From JAADHX01 sp964569385 (GTDB taxonomy: Bacteria; Actinomycetota; Acidimicrobiia; Acidimicrobiales; Poriferisodalaceae), in NCBI GenBank assembly GCA_964569385.1, contig CAZMUM010000028.1, forward strand, positions 10,423 through 74,422: DNA of 64,000 nt, given 5' to 3'. The notes beneath the pieces were generated by a model, which searched no databases, was not told the DNA's origin, and saw only the letters and a program-made list of their open reading frames with translations. Numbering within the stretch: position 1 is the first letter of the stretch; every line of letters begins with the position of its first letter. A program made the translations under genes and the position numbers. Shown here one piece after another: positions 1 to 7,825 of this stretch.

Positions 1-1
1 C

Positions 2-241
2 GCTCGATTGCTCGAGATGGCCGATGAACGCAACGAGATTCAAGTTGAGTCGCGCTGTTGGTGTGGCGAACTCGCGACCCACAATGCACGCCTCGTCGAT
101 GGCGTTCAGGTGTATCACGGCGACGTTGTTGTGGTCGACGACGGAAGCGATACCGCTATCAGCTACGAACTGCGTTGTCGGCGACACTGGATTGATGGCG
201 AGGGAAAACCTGCAAAGGAATCGCTTCGCAGCGTCGGTTAG
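2..241 (+). CDS. tdk: Thymidine kinase, C-terminal end (5' truncated by window edge)
   Basis: This is the last 79 codons of an open frame entering from the left edge. It contains the paired zinc-ribbon of type II thymidine kinases: CWCGELATHNARLV (CxC...A..N.R) and then ELRCRRHW (C..H), with the family's VxxGDVVVV-like strand between them. The enzyme phosphorylates thymidine with ATP in the cytoplasmic salvage pathway. The P-loop and thymidine-binding lasso lie upstream of the window and cannot be checked. A TTG at 8 and an ATG at 17 are internal codons, not real starts, because the homology begins before them (RLLEMADE resembles the family's segment before the zinc site). The gene is convergent with the ferrochelatase, and the stops are 13 nt apart. 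Confidence 0.82.
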   Translation, partial: ARLLEMADERNEIQVESRCWCGELATHNARLVDGVQVYHGDVVVVDDGSDTAISYELRCRRHWIDGEGKPAKESLRSVG

Positions 242-254
242 GCTAACGCCGATG

Positions 255-1319
255 CTACGGCGCGGGGCAGCAGTTAGCTGCACACGAGCCCTGGCGGGGT
301 CCGAGCGGGCCCAGACTCAGCGGCTCGGCCCCTTCGAGTAACTGCTCCTCGATGAGCTCGCGGATCATTGTCACGAATCGCGGGTGTGTGCCAGCCGTAG
401 CTGCTCTTACCAACGTAAGCCCGCACGATTCGGCAGCCTCGCGCGCTCCAGTGTCGAGGTCGTAGACGACCTCCCGGTGATCAGACAGAAAGCCCAACGG
501 AACGAGCACTACGGCGGCCGCAGAGCCGTCGTTTGCAAGTGTCTGCAGATGACGGCGAACGTCGGGTTCGAGCCAGGGCACGTGCGGGGGACCGCTACGA
601 CTCTGAAACACCAAGTCGAACGGCACGTCAGCTCGGTCGATTCTGGCCATGATTAGCTCCGACGCATCGTGAAGTTGATCGACGTAGTCGCTTGTCGCTG
701 CCATTGATATGGGGATGCTGTGGGCGCTAAAGACGACGCGAAGGTCAGCGGCCGACGACGAATCGAGCGCGCCGACTGCCTCGTCCACGCGCTGAACCAT
801 TGTTTCGACGAAGCCTGGATGGTTCCAGAACGACCTGAGCTTGTGCAGCGCCAACGGTGCCGATACTGATGCCGTTGCCGCGGCGAGGTCGTCGCGATAT
901 TGGCGACATCCCGAATAGCTGCTGAACGCTGACGTCACAAACACCAATGCGTTGCGTACACCGTCGTCGACCATCTGTTTGGCTGTGTCGGCAACAAGCG
1001 GGTGCCAATTTCGATTGCCGAAGTAGACTTTTAGGTTGATGTCGTGGGCCGCGAGTTCGATCTCGAGAGCAGCGATGAGTGAACGGTTCTGGTCGTTGAT
1101 GGGGCTCTTCCCGCCCGAGCTGGCGTATTGCTTAGCTACCTCGGCCAACCGCTCGGCTGGAACGTTGCGACCGCTTGTCACGTTCTCGAGAAACGGTATG
1201 ACATCTTCGGGTCGCTCTGGGCCGCCAAAGGACATCAGCAAAATGGCGTCATACGTTCCGGTGCCCGCTTCGTTGGCCTTCACAGGCTGCACAGTATCGG
1301 TCGGGAGCTTCTTGGGCAC
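255..1319 (-). CDS. hemH: Ferrochelatase, probably the coproporphyrin III type (CpfC)
   Basis: Inserts Fe2+ into a porphyrin near the end of heme synthesis. In actinobacteria the substrate is usually coproporphyrin III. The N-terminal signature YDAILLMSFGGPERPEDV, the GGKSPIN segment and the active-site-region SAHSIP are all visible. Actinobacterial ferrochelatases often bind a [2Fe-2S] cluster. Here a Cys near residue 138 (SGCRQYRDD) and a C-terminal CAANCC match that ligand pattern. The open frame extends about 40 low-complexity residues further upstream, but I choose the GTG at 1319: it gives 354 aa, close to the family size, and sits 6 nt after a TACGCT -10 hexamer. The gene is divergent from the 217-aa membrane protein, which also has a TACGCT box. 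Confidence 0.9.
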   Translation of the reverse strand: MPKKLPTDTVQPVKANEAGTGTYDAILLMSFGGPERPEDVIPFLENVTSGRNVPAERLAEVAKQYASSGGKSPINDQNRSLIAALEIELAAHDINLKVYFGNRNWHPLVADTAKQMVDDGVRNALVFVTSAFSSYSGCRQYRDDLAAATASVSAPLALHKLRSFWNHPGFVETMVQRVDEAVGALDSSSAADLRVVFSAHSIPISMAATSDYVDQLHDASELIMARIDRADVPFDLVFQSRSGPPHVPWLEPDVRRHLQTLANDGSAAAVVLVPLGFLSDHREVVYDLDTGAREAAESCGLTLVRAATAGTHPRFVTMIRELIEEQLLEGAEPLSLGPLGPRQGSCAANCCPAP

Positions 1320-1325
1320 TCTCGT

Positions 1326-1331
1326 AGCGTA
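1326..1331 (-). promoter_or_regulatory. -10 hexamer TACGCT for leaderless ferrochelatase mRNA
   Basis: TACGCT on the minus strand ends 6 nt before the GTG at 1319 and no SD sequence is present. It matches the TAnnnT-to-start spacing seen at 14 other genes in the window. Confidence 0.55.
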
Positions 1332-1361
1332 AGCGCCGCCCAATGCGTCACCACTCGCAGG

Positions 1362-1367
1362 TACGCT
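1362..1367 (+). promoter_or_regulatory. -10 hexamer TACGCT for leaderless mRNA of the 217-aa gene
   Basis: TACGCT lies 7 nt before the GTG at 1375. It faces an identical hexamer for the ferrochelatase 30 bp away, giving a compact divergent promoter pair. Confidence 0.55.
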
Positions 1368-1374
1368 TTGAGCT

Positions 1375-2028
1375 GTGACCAGGGGTGACGTGTTCGAGAA
1401 CGACGACAGCGAGCTGCACGTTGCCGAACTAGCCGCCACCGGTGGGCCGGCGTTTGAGCTTTGGCGAGTACCCGATCACTCCAGGACTCTGGTGCTCGCC
1501 GATTTCGAGTTGGCCGATATTCGTCACATCGTCGACGCCGGTGGTGCCGTCGTGGTTCATCAGAACGATCGCAAACGCGCGACTGCGGTGGTTGAACTGC
1601 ATGCTGGCCCCGATCTGGAGATGATCGATACCCGAGAAGTCGACGACGATGGGGTCAACAGGGTCATAGTCGACCTCGAGACTGCCTACACCGCCGGCGA
1701 CCTGCCGACGGCGGGGCTCATCAAAGCCCGCCTCGCCGCAGCCGGAATCGACTCGGTCCTGCGGTACGACCCCACCCTGGGGGTTGCTGCGCACCTGGCG
1801 CCGGACAGGACGGTGCGCGTGCAGGTTGCGACAGAAGACATCGAGCGAGCTCGAATCGAGCTCGACGGCGACGACCTCGACACGGGAACAGCTGAGTTTC
1901 AGTCCAGGGCGTGGTCGACTCCTTGGCGGCGCATTGGTGCCGGATCACTGCTTGTGTTCTTGGTGTGCTTGCTTTTGCCGTTCGTGCTTGTCGTGGCGTA
2001 TCTGATCCTCACGCGGGTCATTGCATGA
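1375..2028 (+). CDS. DUF2007-like protein with C-terminal membrane anchor
   Basis: A 217-aa protein of unknown function. Residues about 10-75 form a conserved block (HVAELAATGGPAFEL ... VVVHQNDRKRATAVVEL) that recurs in the next gene. Residues about 95-160 (TAYTAGDLPTAGLIKARLAAAGIDSVL, then RVQVATEDIERARIEL) resemble DUF2007, a putative signal-transducing fold. The C-terminus is one transmembrane segment (LLVFLVCLLLPFVLVVAYLIL), so the protein is probably tail-anchored with a cytoplasmic head. The GTG start is supported by a TACGCT box 7 nt upstream. Its stop overlaps the next start as ATGA, so the two are translationally coupled. Confidence 0.7.
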   Translation: MTRGDVFENDDSELHVAELAATGGPAFELWRVPDHSRTLVLADFELADIRHIVDAGGAVVVHQNDRKRATAVVELHAGPDLEMIDTREVDDDGVNRVIVDLETAYTAGDLPTAGLIKARLAAAGIDSVLRYDPTLGVAAHLAPDRTVRVQVATEDIERARIELDGDDLDTGTAEFQSRAWSTPWRRIGAGSLLVFLVCLLLPFVLVVAYLILTRVIA

Positions 2029-2786
2029 CAAGCGGCGACGACGACCAAACGAACCAAGCCAAGACACCCAGCTCTGCGTCGAGCGAACCCAACCGCGACG
2101 AGACCATCCCCGACGAATCCAGCCGCGATGAGGTTCAGATACTTGATGTCTCAGCCGACGACGACGAGATTGTAGATACCGAGCAAGCTCTGGCGGATGA
2201 GGCCGGGGCACTCGAGGTCGCAACGCGTCAACCTCCGATCGCTCCGCTGCTGATGGAGCTCGGCATCGAGGTCGACGATCTGGCTGTTGCCGAGTTGGCT
2301 GCCACCGGGGGTCCTGTCTACGATCTGACCGAGTTCGACGATGTCGAAGAGGTTGGTCAACTGCTAGATCTCCTGGACACCATGAGCGTCCGTTGGGGGC
2401 TCGACCGGTCGGGTCAGTTGATTGTTCACTACAACGACGAGGCTGCCGTCGATGCGATGATCGAACGAGTCTTCGAGGACCCATTCGCGGACGGTCGCGA
2501 CTCCAGCCATCGACCAGACTCCGAAGCTTTGCTGACGGACACCGGATTCGAGTTTGCCGATGGCAACCTAACTATCGACGTAAGCGAACCTTCCGTACCC
2601 TCAACTGGCAACGGTTCGTCGTCGAGTCACGGAGTGAGCGATGTGGAAGGTCGCCCCGCTATCGACGACCTCATCGCCGCCCCGTCGCCGGTTACCGCTG
2701 GTCGAACACCGTGGTGGGTCGCCGCCATAGGGCTTGTGGCATTGTTTGGCGCCCTAGTTGCACTGTTTATCGTGTTCGTCGTCTAA
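2025..2786 (+). CDS. Acidic tail-anchored protein, paralogue of the preceding gene
   Basis: A 253-aa protein of unknown function. The N-terminal 75 residues are acidic and low-complexity. Then comes a block matching the upstream protein (LAVAELAATGGPVYDL ... GQLIVHYNDEAAVDAMIERV). An acidic linker follows, then a single C-terminal transmembrane helix (WWVAAIGLVALFGALVALFI). The ATG at 2025 overlaps the upstream TGA. An in-frame start further upstream exists but would run through the neighbouring gene. The shared block, shared topology and overlap suggest a duplicated pair acting together at the membrane. Ends 8 nt from the convergent SDR gene. Confidence 0.65.
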   Translation: MTSGDDDQTNQAKTPSSASSEPNRDETIPDESSRDEVQILDVSADDDEIVDTEQALADEAGALEVATRQPPIAPLLMELGIEVDDLAVAELAATGGPVYDLTEFDDVEEVGQLLDLLDTMSVRWGLDRSGQLIVHYNDEAAVDAMIERVFEDPFADGRDSSHRPDSEALLTDTGFEFADGNLTIDVSEPSVPSTGNGSSSSHGVSDVEGRPAIDDLIAAPSPVTAGRTPWWVAAIGLVALFGALVALFIVFVV

Positions 2787-2794
2787 CAAGGCCC

Positions 2795-3559
2795 CTAAGC
2801 AGTCGTGGCGATTCCTCCGTCGACGGGCAACACCACGCCGGTGATGTAACTAGCTGCTGGTGAAGCCAAGAAGATGGCGGTTCCGGCCATGTCGGAAGGT
2901 CGGCCAATCCGCTTCATTGGGGCCGAGTCGGCGATGGCGTCGCCGAATGCGTCGAGTGTCGCGGCCATCATCTGACTCTCAAAGGGCCCAGGAGCGATCG
3001 CGTTGACCGTGATCTCGGGGGCGAGATGTTTAGCCAGAACAGCGCTCATGTGATGGACAGCGGCCTTCGAAGCCGAATACGAGAAGGTCTCAAGAGCCGG
3101 ATGCTGGATTCCATCGATGGAACCAATGTTGATCACCCTCGAAGGATCGTCGTCGGACGAGCCGGCCTTGAGCATCGGAATCAGGTGCTTAGTGAGGTTG
3201 AACACACCCTTGACGTTGAGGTTCAGTACTCGGTCCCATGCTGCGTCGGGGAACTCGGCCAGGGGAGCACCCCAGTTGGCTCCAGCGTTGTTGACGAGGA
3301 TGTCGAGGTGGTCTTCGCGGTCGGTGATTTCACCCGCCAACCGGATGCACTCGGCCTCGGTCGATAGGTCGGCGGGAATGGCGATGCACTCGCCGATCTT
3401 CGACAGCTCGGCGGCAACTTCTTGGCACACGTCAGCCTTGCGCGACGAGATATATACCTTCGCGCCTTCCTCTATGAATCCGGTGGCGATCATTAGCCCG
3501 ATGCCGCGGCTTCCGCCGGTGACCAGAGCGATCTTGCCTTTGATTGAGAACCTATCCAT
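2795..3559 (-). CDS. SDR-family NAD(P)-dependent oxidoreductase (RhlG/FabG-like)
   Basis: Classical short-chain dehydrogenase of 254 aa. The Rossmann motif TGGSRGIG is near residue 15, NNAGANWG near 90, and the catalytic Ser-Tyr-Lys set appears as NIGSIDG and YSASKAAVHH. The PGPF segment follows. Overall wording (IGLMIATGFIEEGAKVYISSRK, NIGSIDGI) recalls RhlG-type 3-ketoacyl reductases, so a ketoacyl substrate is plausible but not proven. The chosen ATG begins MDRFSIKGKIALVTGG and has GAGGG about 7 nt upstream. A longer frame adds 22 residues without SDR character. Confidence 0.85.
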   Translation of the reverse strand: MDRFSIKGKIALVTGGSRGIGLMIATGFIEEGAKVYISSRKADVCQEVAAELSKIGECIAIPADLSTEAECIRLAGEITDREDHLDILVNNAGANWGAPLAEFPDAAWDRVLNLNVKGVFNLTKHLIPMLKAGSSDDDPSRVINIGSIDGIQHPALETFSYSASKAAVHHMSAVLAKHLAPEITVNAIAPGPFESQMMAATLDAFGDAIADSAPMKRIGRPSDMAGTAIFLASPAASYITGVVLPVDGGIATTA

Positions 3560-3687
3560 TGGTAACCCTCGTGATTCGCCAGTCGTCAGCGAGCGACGAT
3601 ACGTCGACATGGGTGCGGTCGCCAATTGAGTCCAGCATTGTTGTTGTCGCTAGCTTGCTCGCAAACCTCGTTTGGAGCAGCTCCGTG

Positions 3688-4734
3688 ATGAATCCCATTG
3701 AGGTCGTCGACAACGACCTCGACTTCGGTCCGATCCACCGGCGCATGCAGTGGTATGTCGACCAGGAAATACTGCCGTGCTGCAACACCTTGACGATGCG
3801 TGGCACCGACGTGCTCGACTACGCCACCTTCGGATACATGGATATCGAATCCAAGAAGCCACTCACCGAAGATGCAATCTTTCGCATGTACTCGAACACC
3901 AAGATCGTGACGTCGGTCGCGGCCATGATGCTCTGGGAGAGGGGAGCCTTTGGTCTCGATGATGCCTTGGCAACGTATCTTCCTGACTTCGCCGACATGC
4001 GTGTTCTGGCTGAGGGGGCCACATCGGTTTCAGACACTGTGCCCGCTGACAGCGAAATCTCGATTCGTCAGATAATGAGCCACAGCGCAGGGCTGTCGTA
4101 TGGGTTTATCGAGCCAGAGTCGGTCATCGATCAGGCGTACTCGGCAGACAACGTTGAGAGCATGAGCCGCACGCTCGGGGAACTGTGCGCGGTGCTTGCC
4201 GAGCTTCCGCTGACCTACCACCCCGGAAAAGCATGGCGATACAGCTACTCAACCGATGTGCTCGCAAGGCTCATCGAGGTGTGGTCTGGTCAGAGTTTCA
4301 GCGACTTCCTGGGCGACCACATCTTCACACCGCTTGGCATGATCGATACCGGGTTCTGGGTACCGGACAACAAACGCGACCGGTTCACAACCATGTACAT
4401 GCCAAACGATCTTCTCGATCCGATGAAGGGCGGCCTGACCAAGATCGACGATCCCCACGATGGTCCTTGCACACAGCCACGGCCGATGTGTTCTGGCGGT
4501 GGCGGTCTTGTCTCGACCGCCAGTGACTACTTGTCGTTCGTGCAGATGTTGGTGTCTGGTGGCACCTGGGCCGGCGCCGAGATCCTCACCCCGGCCTCGC
4601 TCGACCTGATGAAAAAAAATCAGCTCCCCGATGGCGTCGGAGTCAACTTTCCCATGTGGGACATGCCAGGAACCGGGTTCGGTCTAGGTCTGGCGTTGAA
4701 GGTCGAAGTGGCCTACGACATAGCGGGCGCTTAA
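3688..4734 (+). pseudogene. Beta-lactamase-fold serine hydrolase, C-terminally truncated
   Basis: Residues 1-348 match the class C beta-lactamase/esterase (EstB-like) fold. The nucleophile motif S-x-x-K is SNTK (in FRMYSNTKIVTS), the second motif is YSYST, and GGGGLVSTASDY is typical of the family. The expected last ~50-60 residues, which carry the WGG/HxG-type third motif and the closing strands, are absent. The frame ends at GFGLGLALKVEVAYDIAGA and only 3 nt separate its stop from the stop of the convergent CoxL-like gene. This suggests a rearrangement at the junction. A shortened functional protein cannot be excluded. The start ATG has GGAG 10 nt upstream; codons further upstream show no family similarity. 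Confidence 0.7.
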
Positions 4735-4737
4735 CCG

Positions 4738-6984
4738 CTAGCGAGCCTCTTGGATTGCGGTCCAGACTCGCTCGGGAGTACACGGCATGTCGATGTGACG
4801 CACCCCGAGATGACTCACGGCGTCGACCACGGCGTTCTGCACCGCGGGCGTCGCGCCGATGGTGCCGGACTCGCCGATGCCTTTGGCGCCGAGCGGGTTC
4901 ATGAAAGTTGGGGTCTCCATCGGCACCCGTTCGAACATGGGTAACTCCATGGTGGACGGAATGGTGTAGTCGCCAAGGTTAGACGTGAGAGGGTTGCCGT
5001 CGTCGTCGTAAACGAACTCTTCTAGCAATGCTTGGGCTACCCCTTGGGCCAGCCCGCCATGGACCTGGCCAGCAACCAGCAACGGATTGAGCATCACGCC
5101 GGCGTCGTCGACCGCGATCATCCGATCGATGGTGACCATGCCCGTGTCGGTGTCGACCTCGGCTACGCAGACGTGGGCGCCGAACGGGAAGGTCGGACCG
5201 TCGGCTGAGAAGTCCGAAACGCCCATCAACGCGTTGTCCGATGCCCCAGCGATGGCGGCCCAATCGACCGATTTGGCTGGAGTGCCGGCCACGTGAAATA
5301 CGCCCTCGGTGGTGTCGAGAACAATGTCGTCGACCGATGCCTCGAGCATGTCGGCGGCTTTGTCCTTGGCCAACTCGACCAGCTTGATCGACGCATCTTG
5401 GATGGAAGAACCCGCGATCTGAAGTGAGCGCGAGCCGCCTGTCGTGCCGCCTTCGGCGACTACATCGGTGTCGCCGTGGAAAATCTCGATGTCGTCCATC
5501 GACAGGCCGGTCTGGTCCGAGATGAGCATGCCCCAGCTGGTGTAGTGGCCCTGACCGAATGGAGATGAGCCTGTCTTGGCCAGCACAGTTCCGTCGGGCT
5601 GGAGTTCGACGGTTCCGAACTCGCCGCCGCCACCAAAGGCGGTGATTTCAACGTATGCGGCCACGCCAATGCCAAGCTGAACTGTGTCGCCGGCCTCTCG
5701 GCGACGAGCCTGTTCGGTTCGGAGCTCAGCGTAGTTCGCCTGTTCGAGAGCGAGGTCGAGGGCCCGTTCGTAGTCGCCGACGTCGTAGACCGTTCCGACC
5801 GAAGTGGTGACGGCTTCGTCGAACTTAGGTAGGAAGTTCTTCCGTCGAACCTCAGCGGGATCCATGCCGATCTCAGCGGCAAACATGTCGACGGCCCGCT
5901 CAATCGCCGCTGCGGCTTCTGGTCTGCCCGCCCCTCGGTAGGCAGTGGTTGGGGTTGTGTTGGTGGCGAGCGATACCGACGACACCCCGATGTTCGGTAG
6001 GTCGTACACCCCAGGGGCCATGGTCTGGGTCATGAATGGCAGTACTGCGCCCATACCCGGATAGGCCCCGCTGTCCTGGATGACGTGCAGTTGATAGGCG
6101 GTGATCTTGCCGTTGTTCGATCCACCGATCTTGACTGTTTGAATCTGGCCTCGACCGTGAGCAAGACCAACCATGTCGGCGCTGCGGGCCGCGTTCCAGC
6201 GCACTGGCCGACCGACCTCACGCGATAGGTGGCCAAGGATCGTCTCCTCGCCCGTCTGGCCAGCTTTGGCCCCGAAGCTGCCGCCTACGTTGCGGACCAC
6301 GACTCGAACTTGGTCGTTTTCGAGGCCATACGCGGTGGCGAGGTGGTCGCGGGTTGGGTGGGCACCTTGGCAGCTCGAGTACTGCACGAGCCGCCCGTCT
6401 TCCCATGTTGCTGCCGAAATGCGTCCTTCGATGGGTGCCGGCGCTAGGCGTTGGTTAACAAGTCGTTGCTCGACCACTACGTCGCATCCGTCGAAGTCTG
6501 CCGTTGTTCCGGTGCCGAGCCTGCCGACGACGTTGTCGGTGACCGCCTCGTGAATCGTCACGTCGGTGCTCTCGGCATCTTCAGGCCTAACGACGGCGTC
6601 GAGAGGGTCGTAGTCGACAATGACGGTTTCGGCCGCGTCTTGGCCTTGGTAATACTCGTCGGTCACGATGGCCACGATGGGTTCGCCGACATAACGAACC
6701 TTGCCGGTGGCCAGGTAGGGTCGCGGCATCTCCTGGCTCAACATGAACATAGGCGCCGGGTAGGTGTTGAACGGCAGATCGGCCGCCGTCCAGACACCAA
6801 GAACGCCAGGCATTGATTTGGTCTCGCTGATGTCGATGTCTGCGAGGTCAGCATGGGCCATCGTCGACACAACAAACGTGACGTGGGCCGCGTCGGCCAG
6901 CTTGATGTCGTCGACGAACTGTCCGGCACCGGTCAAGAGATCTGGGTCTTCGGTCCGTACAACGCGGTTTCCAAGAATGCTCAC
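4738..6984 (-). CDS. Xanthine dehydrogenase/CO dehydrogenase-family molybdopterin-binding large subunit (form II-like)
   Basis: A 748-aa molybdenum hydroxylase large subunit: an aldehyde oxidase/xanthine dehydrogenase a/b hammerhead (LLTGAGQFVDDI at the N-terminus) followed by the molybdopterin-binding domain. GGSFGAK and the catalytic-Glu loop GAKGIGESGTIGA are intact. The loop motif is AYRGAGR, the form II type, not AYXCSFR of true form I CO dehydrogenase, so CO oxidation should not be assumed. The substrate is unknown. The FAD and [2Fe-2S] subunits normally encoded alongside are absent from both sides. The GTG start has AGGGGGAA about 7 nt upstream; a longer frame adds 19 unsupported residues. 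Confidence 0.88.
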   Translation of the reverse strand: MSILGNRVVRTEDPDLLTGAGQFVDDIKLADAAHVTFVVSTMAHADLADIDISETKSMPGVLGVWTAADLPFNTYPAPMFMLSQEMPRPYLATGKVRYVGEPIVAIVTDEYYQGQDAAETVIVDYDPLDAVVRPEDAESTDVTIHEAVTDNVVGRLGTGTTADFDGCDVVVEQRLVNQRLAPAPIEGRISAATWEDGRLVQYSSCQGAHPTRDHLATAYGLENDQVRVVVRNVGGSFGAKAGQTGEETILGHLSREVGRPVRWNAARSADMVGLAHGRGQIQTVKIGGSNNGKITAYQLHVIQDSGAYPGMGAVLPFMTQTMAPGVYDLPNIGVSSVSLATNTTPTTAYRGAGRPEAAAAIERAVDMFAAEIGMDPAEVRRKNFLPKFDEAVTTSVGTVYDVGDYERALDLALEQANYAELRTEQARRREAGDTVQLGIGVAAYVEITAFGGGGEFGTVELQPDGTVLAKTGSSPFGQGHYTSWGMLISDQTGLSMDDIEIFHGDTDVVAEGGTTGGSRSLQIAGSSIQDASIKLVELAKDKAADMLEASVDDIVLDTTEGVFHVAGTPAKSVDWAAIAGASDNALMGVSDFSADGPTFPFGAHVCVAEVDTDTGMVTIDRMIAVDDAGVMLNPLLVAGQVHGGLAQGVAQALLEEFVYDDDGNPLTSNLGDYTIPSTMELPMFERVPMETPTFMNPLGAKGIGESGTIGATPAVQNAVVDAVSHLGVRHIDMPCTPERVWTAIQEAR

Positions 6985-7179
6985 GTGTTGTTCCCCCTGA
7001 GTTGTGTAACAACGAGATCCGAGGCTAACGCCCGGCGTCAACTCGTCCTACATTCGGGTTCGTTGGTGTCGCCCCAGTGGTCTAATGGCCCGAAGGCTTT
7101 GGGTGTGGTTCTTGCACCGTGGCGGTGGGTAATCGCGCCCGAAAGGTATTGGGTGGCAGACTGTGCGGCCGTGTTGACC

Positions 7180-7809
7180 ATGAAGTTACGTTGCTTGTCG
7201 AACTTACGTTGTCCGTCGAGGTTGAGACGCCTGTTGAGAATCGCCGGTGTGGCGACTGCGATCGTCGTTGTGCTTGCGGCGTGTTCTGGCAGCGACGAGC
7301 AGCCGCAGACGAACCCGCCACCATCGGTGCTCAGCGCCCCTGCGGACTCCGTCGAGCTCGCGCCAGCCGACATCACGATCGGCAGCGTCCAGATTGGCGA
7401 GGTAGCCACGTTTGCACCCGACGGTTGGGTCTTCGAGGAAGCGGTCGAGGGCTTCGTACCTCCCAACCCTGCCGATTGGGCGCCAGGAACTGCTTGGATC
7501 ATCGCCGATCGGTGCGTCGACACCGCCTGTGAGCGGCTAAACGAATCTCAGTGGGAGGCAGCGACAGGTGTCATCTTCGACGAACACGTTGCCGAATCGG
7601 GGTCGATCGAGCGCGACGAACCATTCCTCGGCGGTCGGCTGGTCGATGCGAGGTTTGGATCCTCGGGAAGAAGCGTTGCGGTTGCTCGCTGGGTTCACGG
7701 CGAAGCTCGCTATTTATGGTGCGAAGTACGAGGCGACGATGTCGAGATTGACGCCTTAGCCGTTGCTCTGGAGTTTGCGTGCGAAAACACAAAGGCCTCA
7801 CTCAACTAA
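7180..7809 (+). CDS. Putative lipoprotein of unknown function
   Basis: A 209-aa secreted protein. A basic N-terminus (MKLRCLSNLRCPSRLRRLLR) is followed by a hydrophobic stretch and the lipobox LAAC, so lipidation at that Cys and anchoring to the outer face of the membrane are likely. The mature part begins with a short Ser/Pro linker and contains two Cys close together (DRCVDTACERL) and a C-terminal CEVRGDDVE...FACENTK, so two disulfides are possible. No recognised domain. The ATG was chosen because it starts the signal peptide; longer frames upstream lack one. Confidence 0.65.
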   Translation: MKLRCLSNLRCPSRLRRLLRIAGVATAIVVVLAACSGSDEQPQTNPPPSVLSAPADSVELAPADITIGSVQIGEVATFAPDGWVFEEAVEGFVPPNPADWAPGTAWIIADRCVDTACERLNESQWEAATGVIFDEHVAESGSIERDEPFLGGRLVDARFGSSGRSVAVARWVHGEARYLWCEVRGDDVEIDALAVALEFACENTKASLN

Positions 7810-7825
7810 CCCGCTGCCGTTTCAC

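Noticed and set aside
4738..6984. True CO dehydrogenase (form I CoxL)
   Set aside because: The loop reads AYRGAGR, not the form I AYXCSFR signature, and no CoxM/CoxS neighbours exist.
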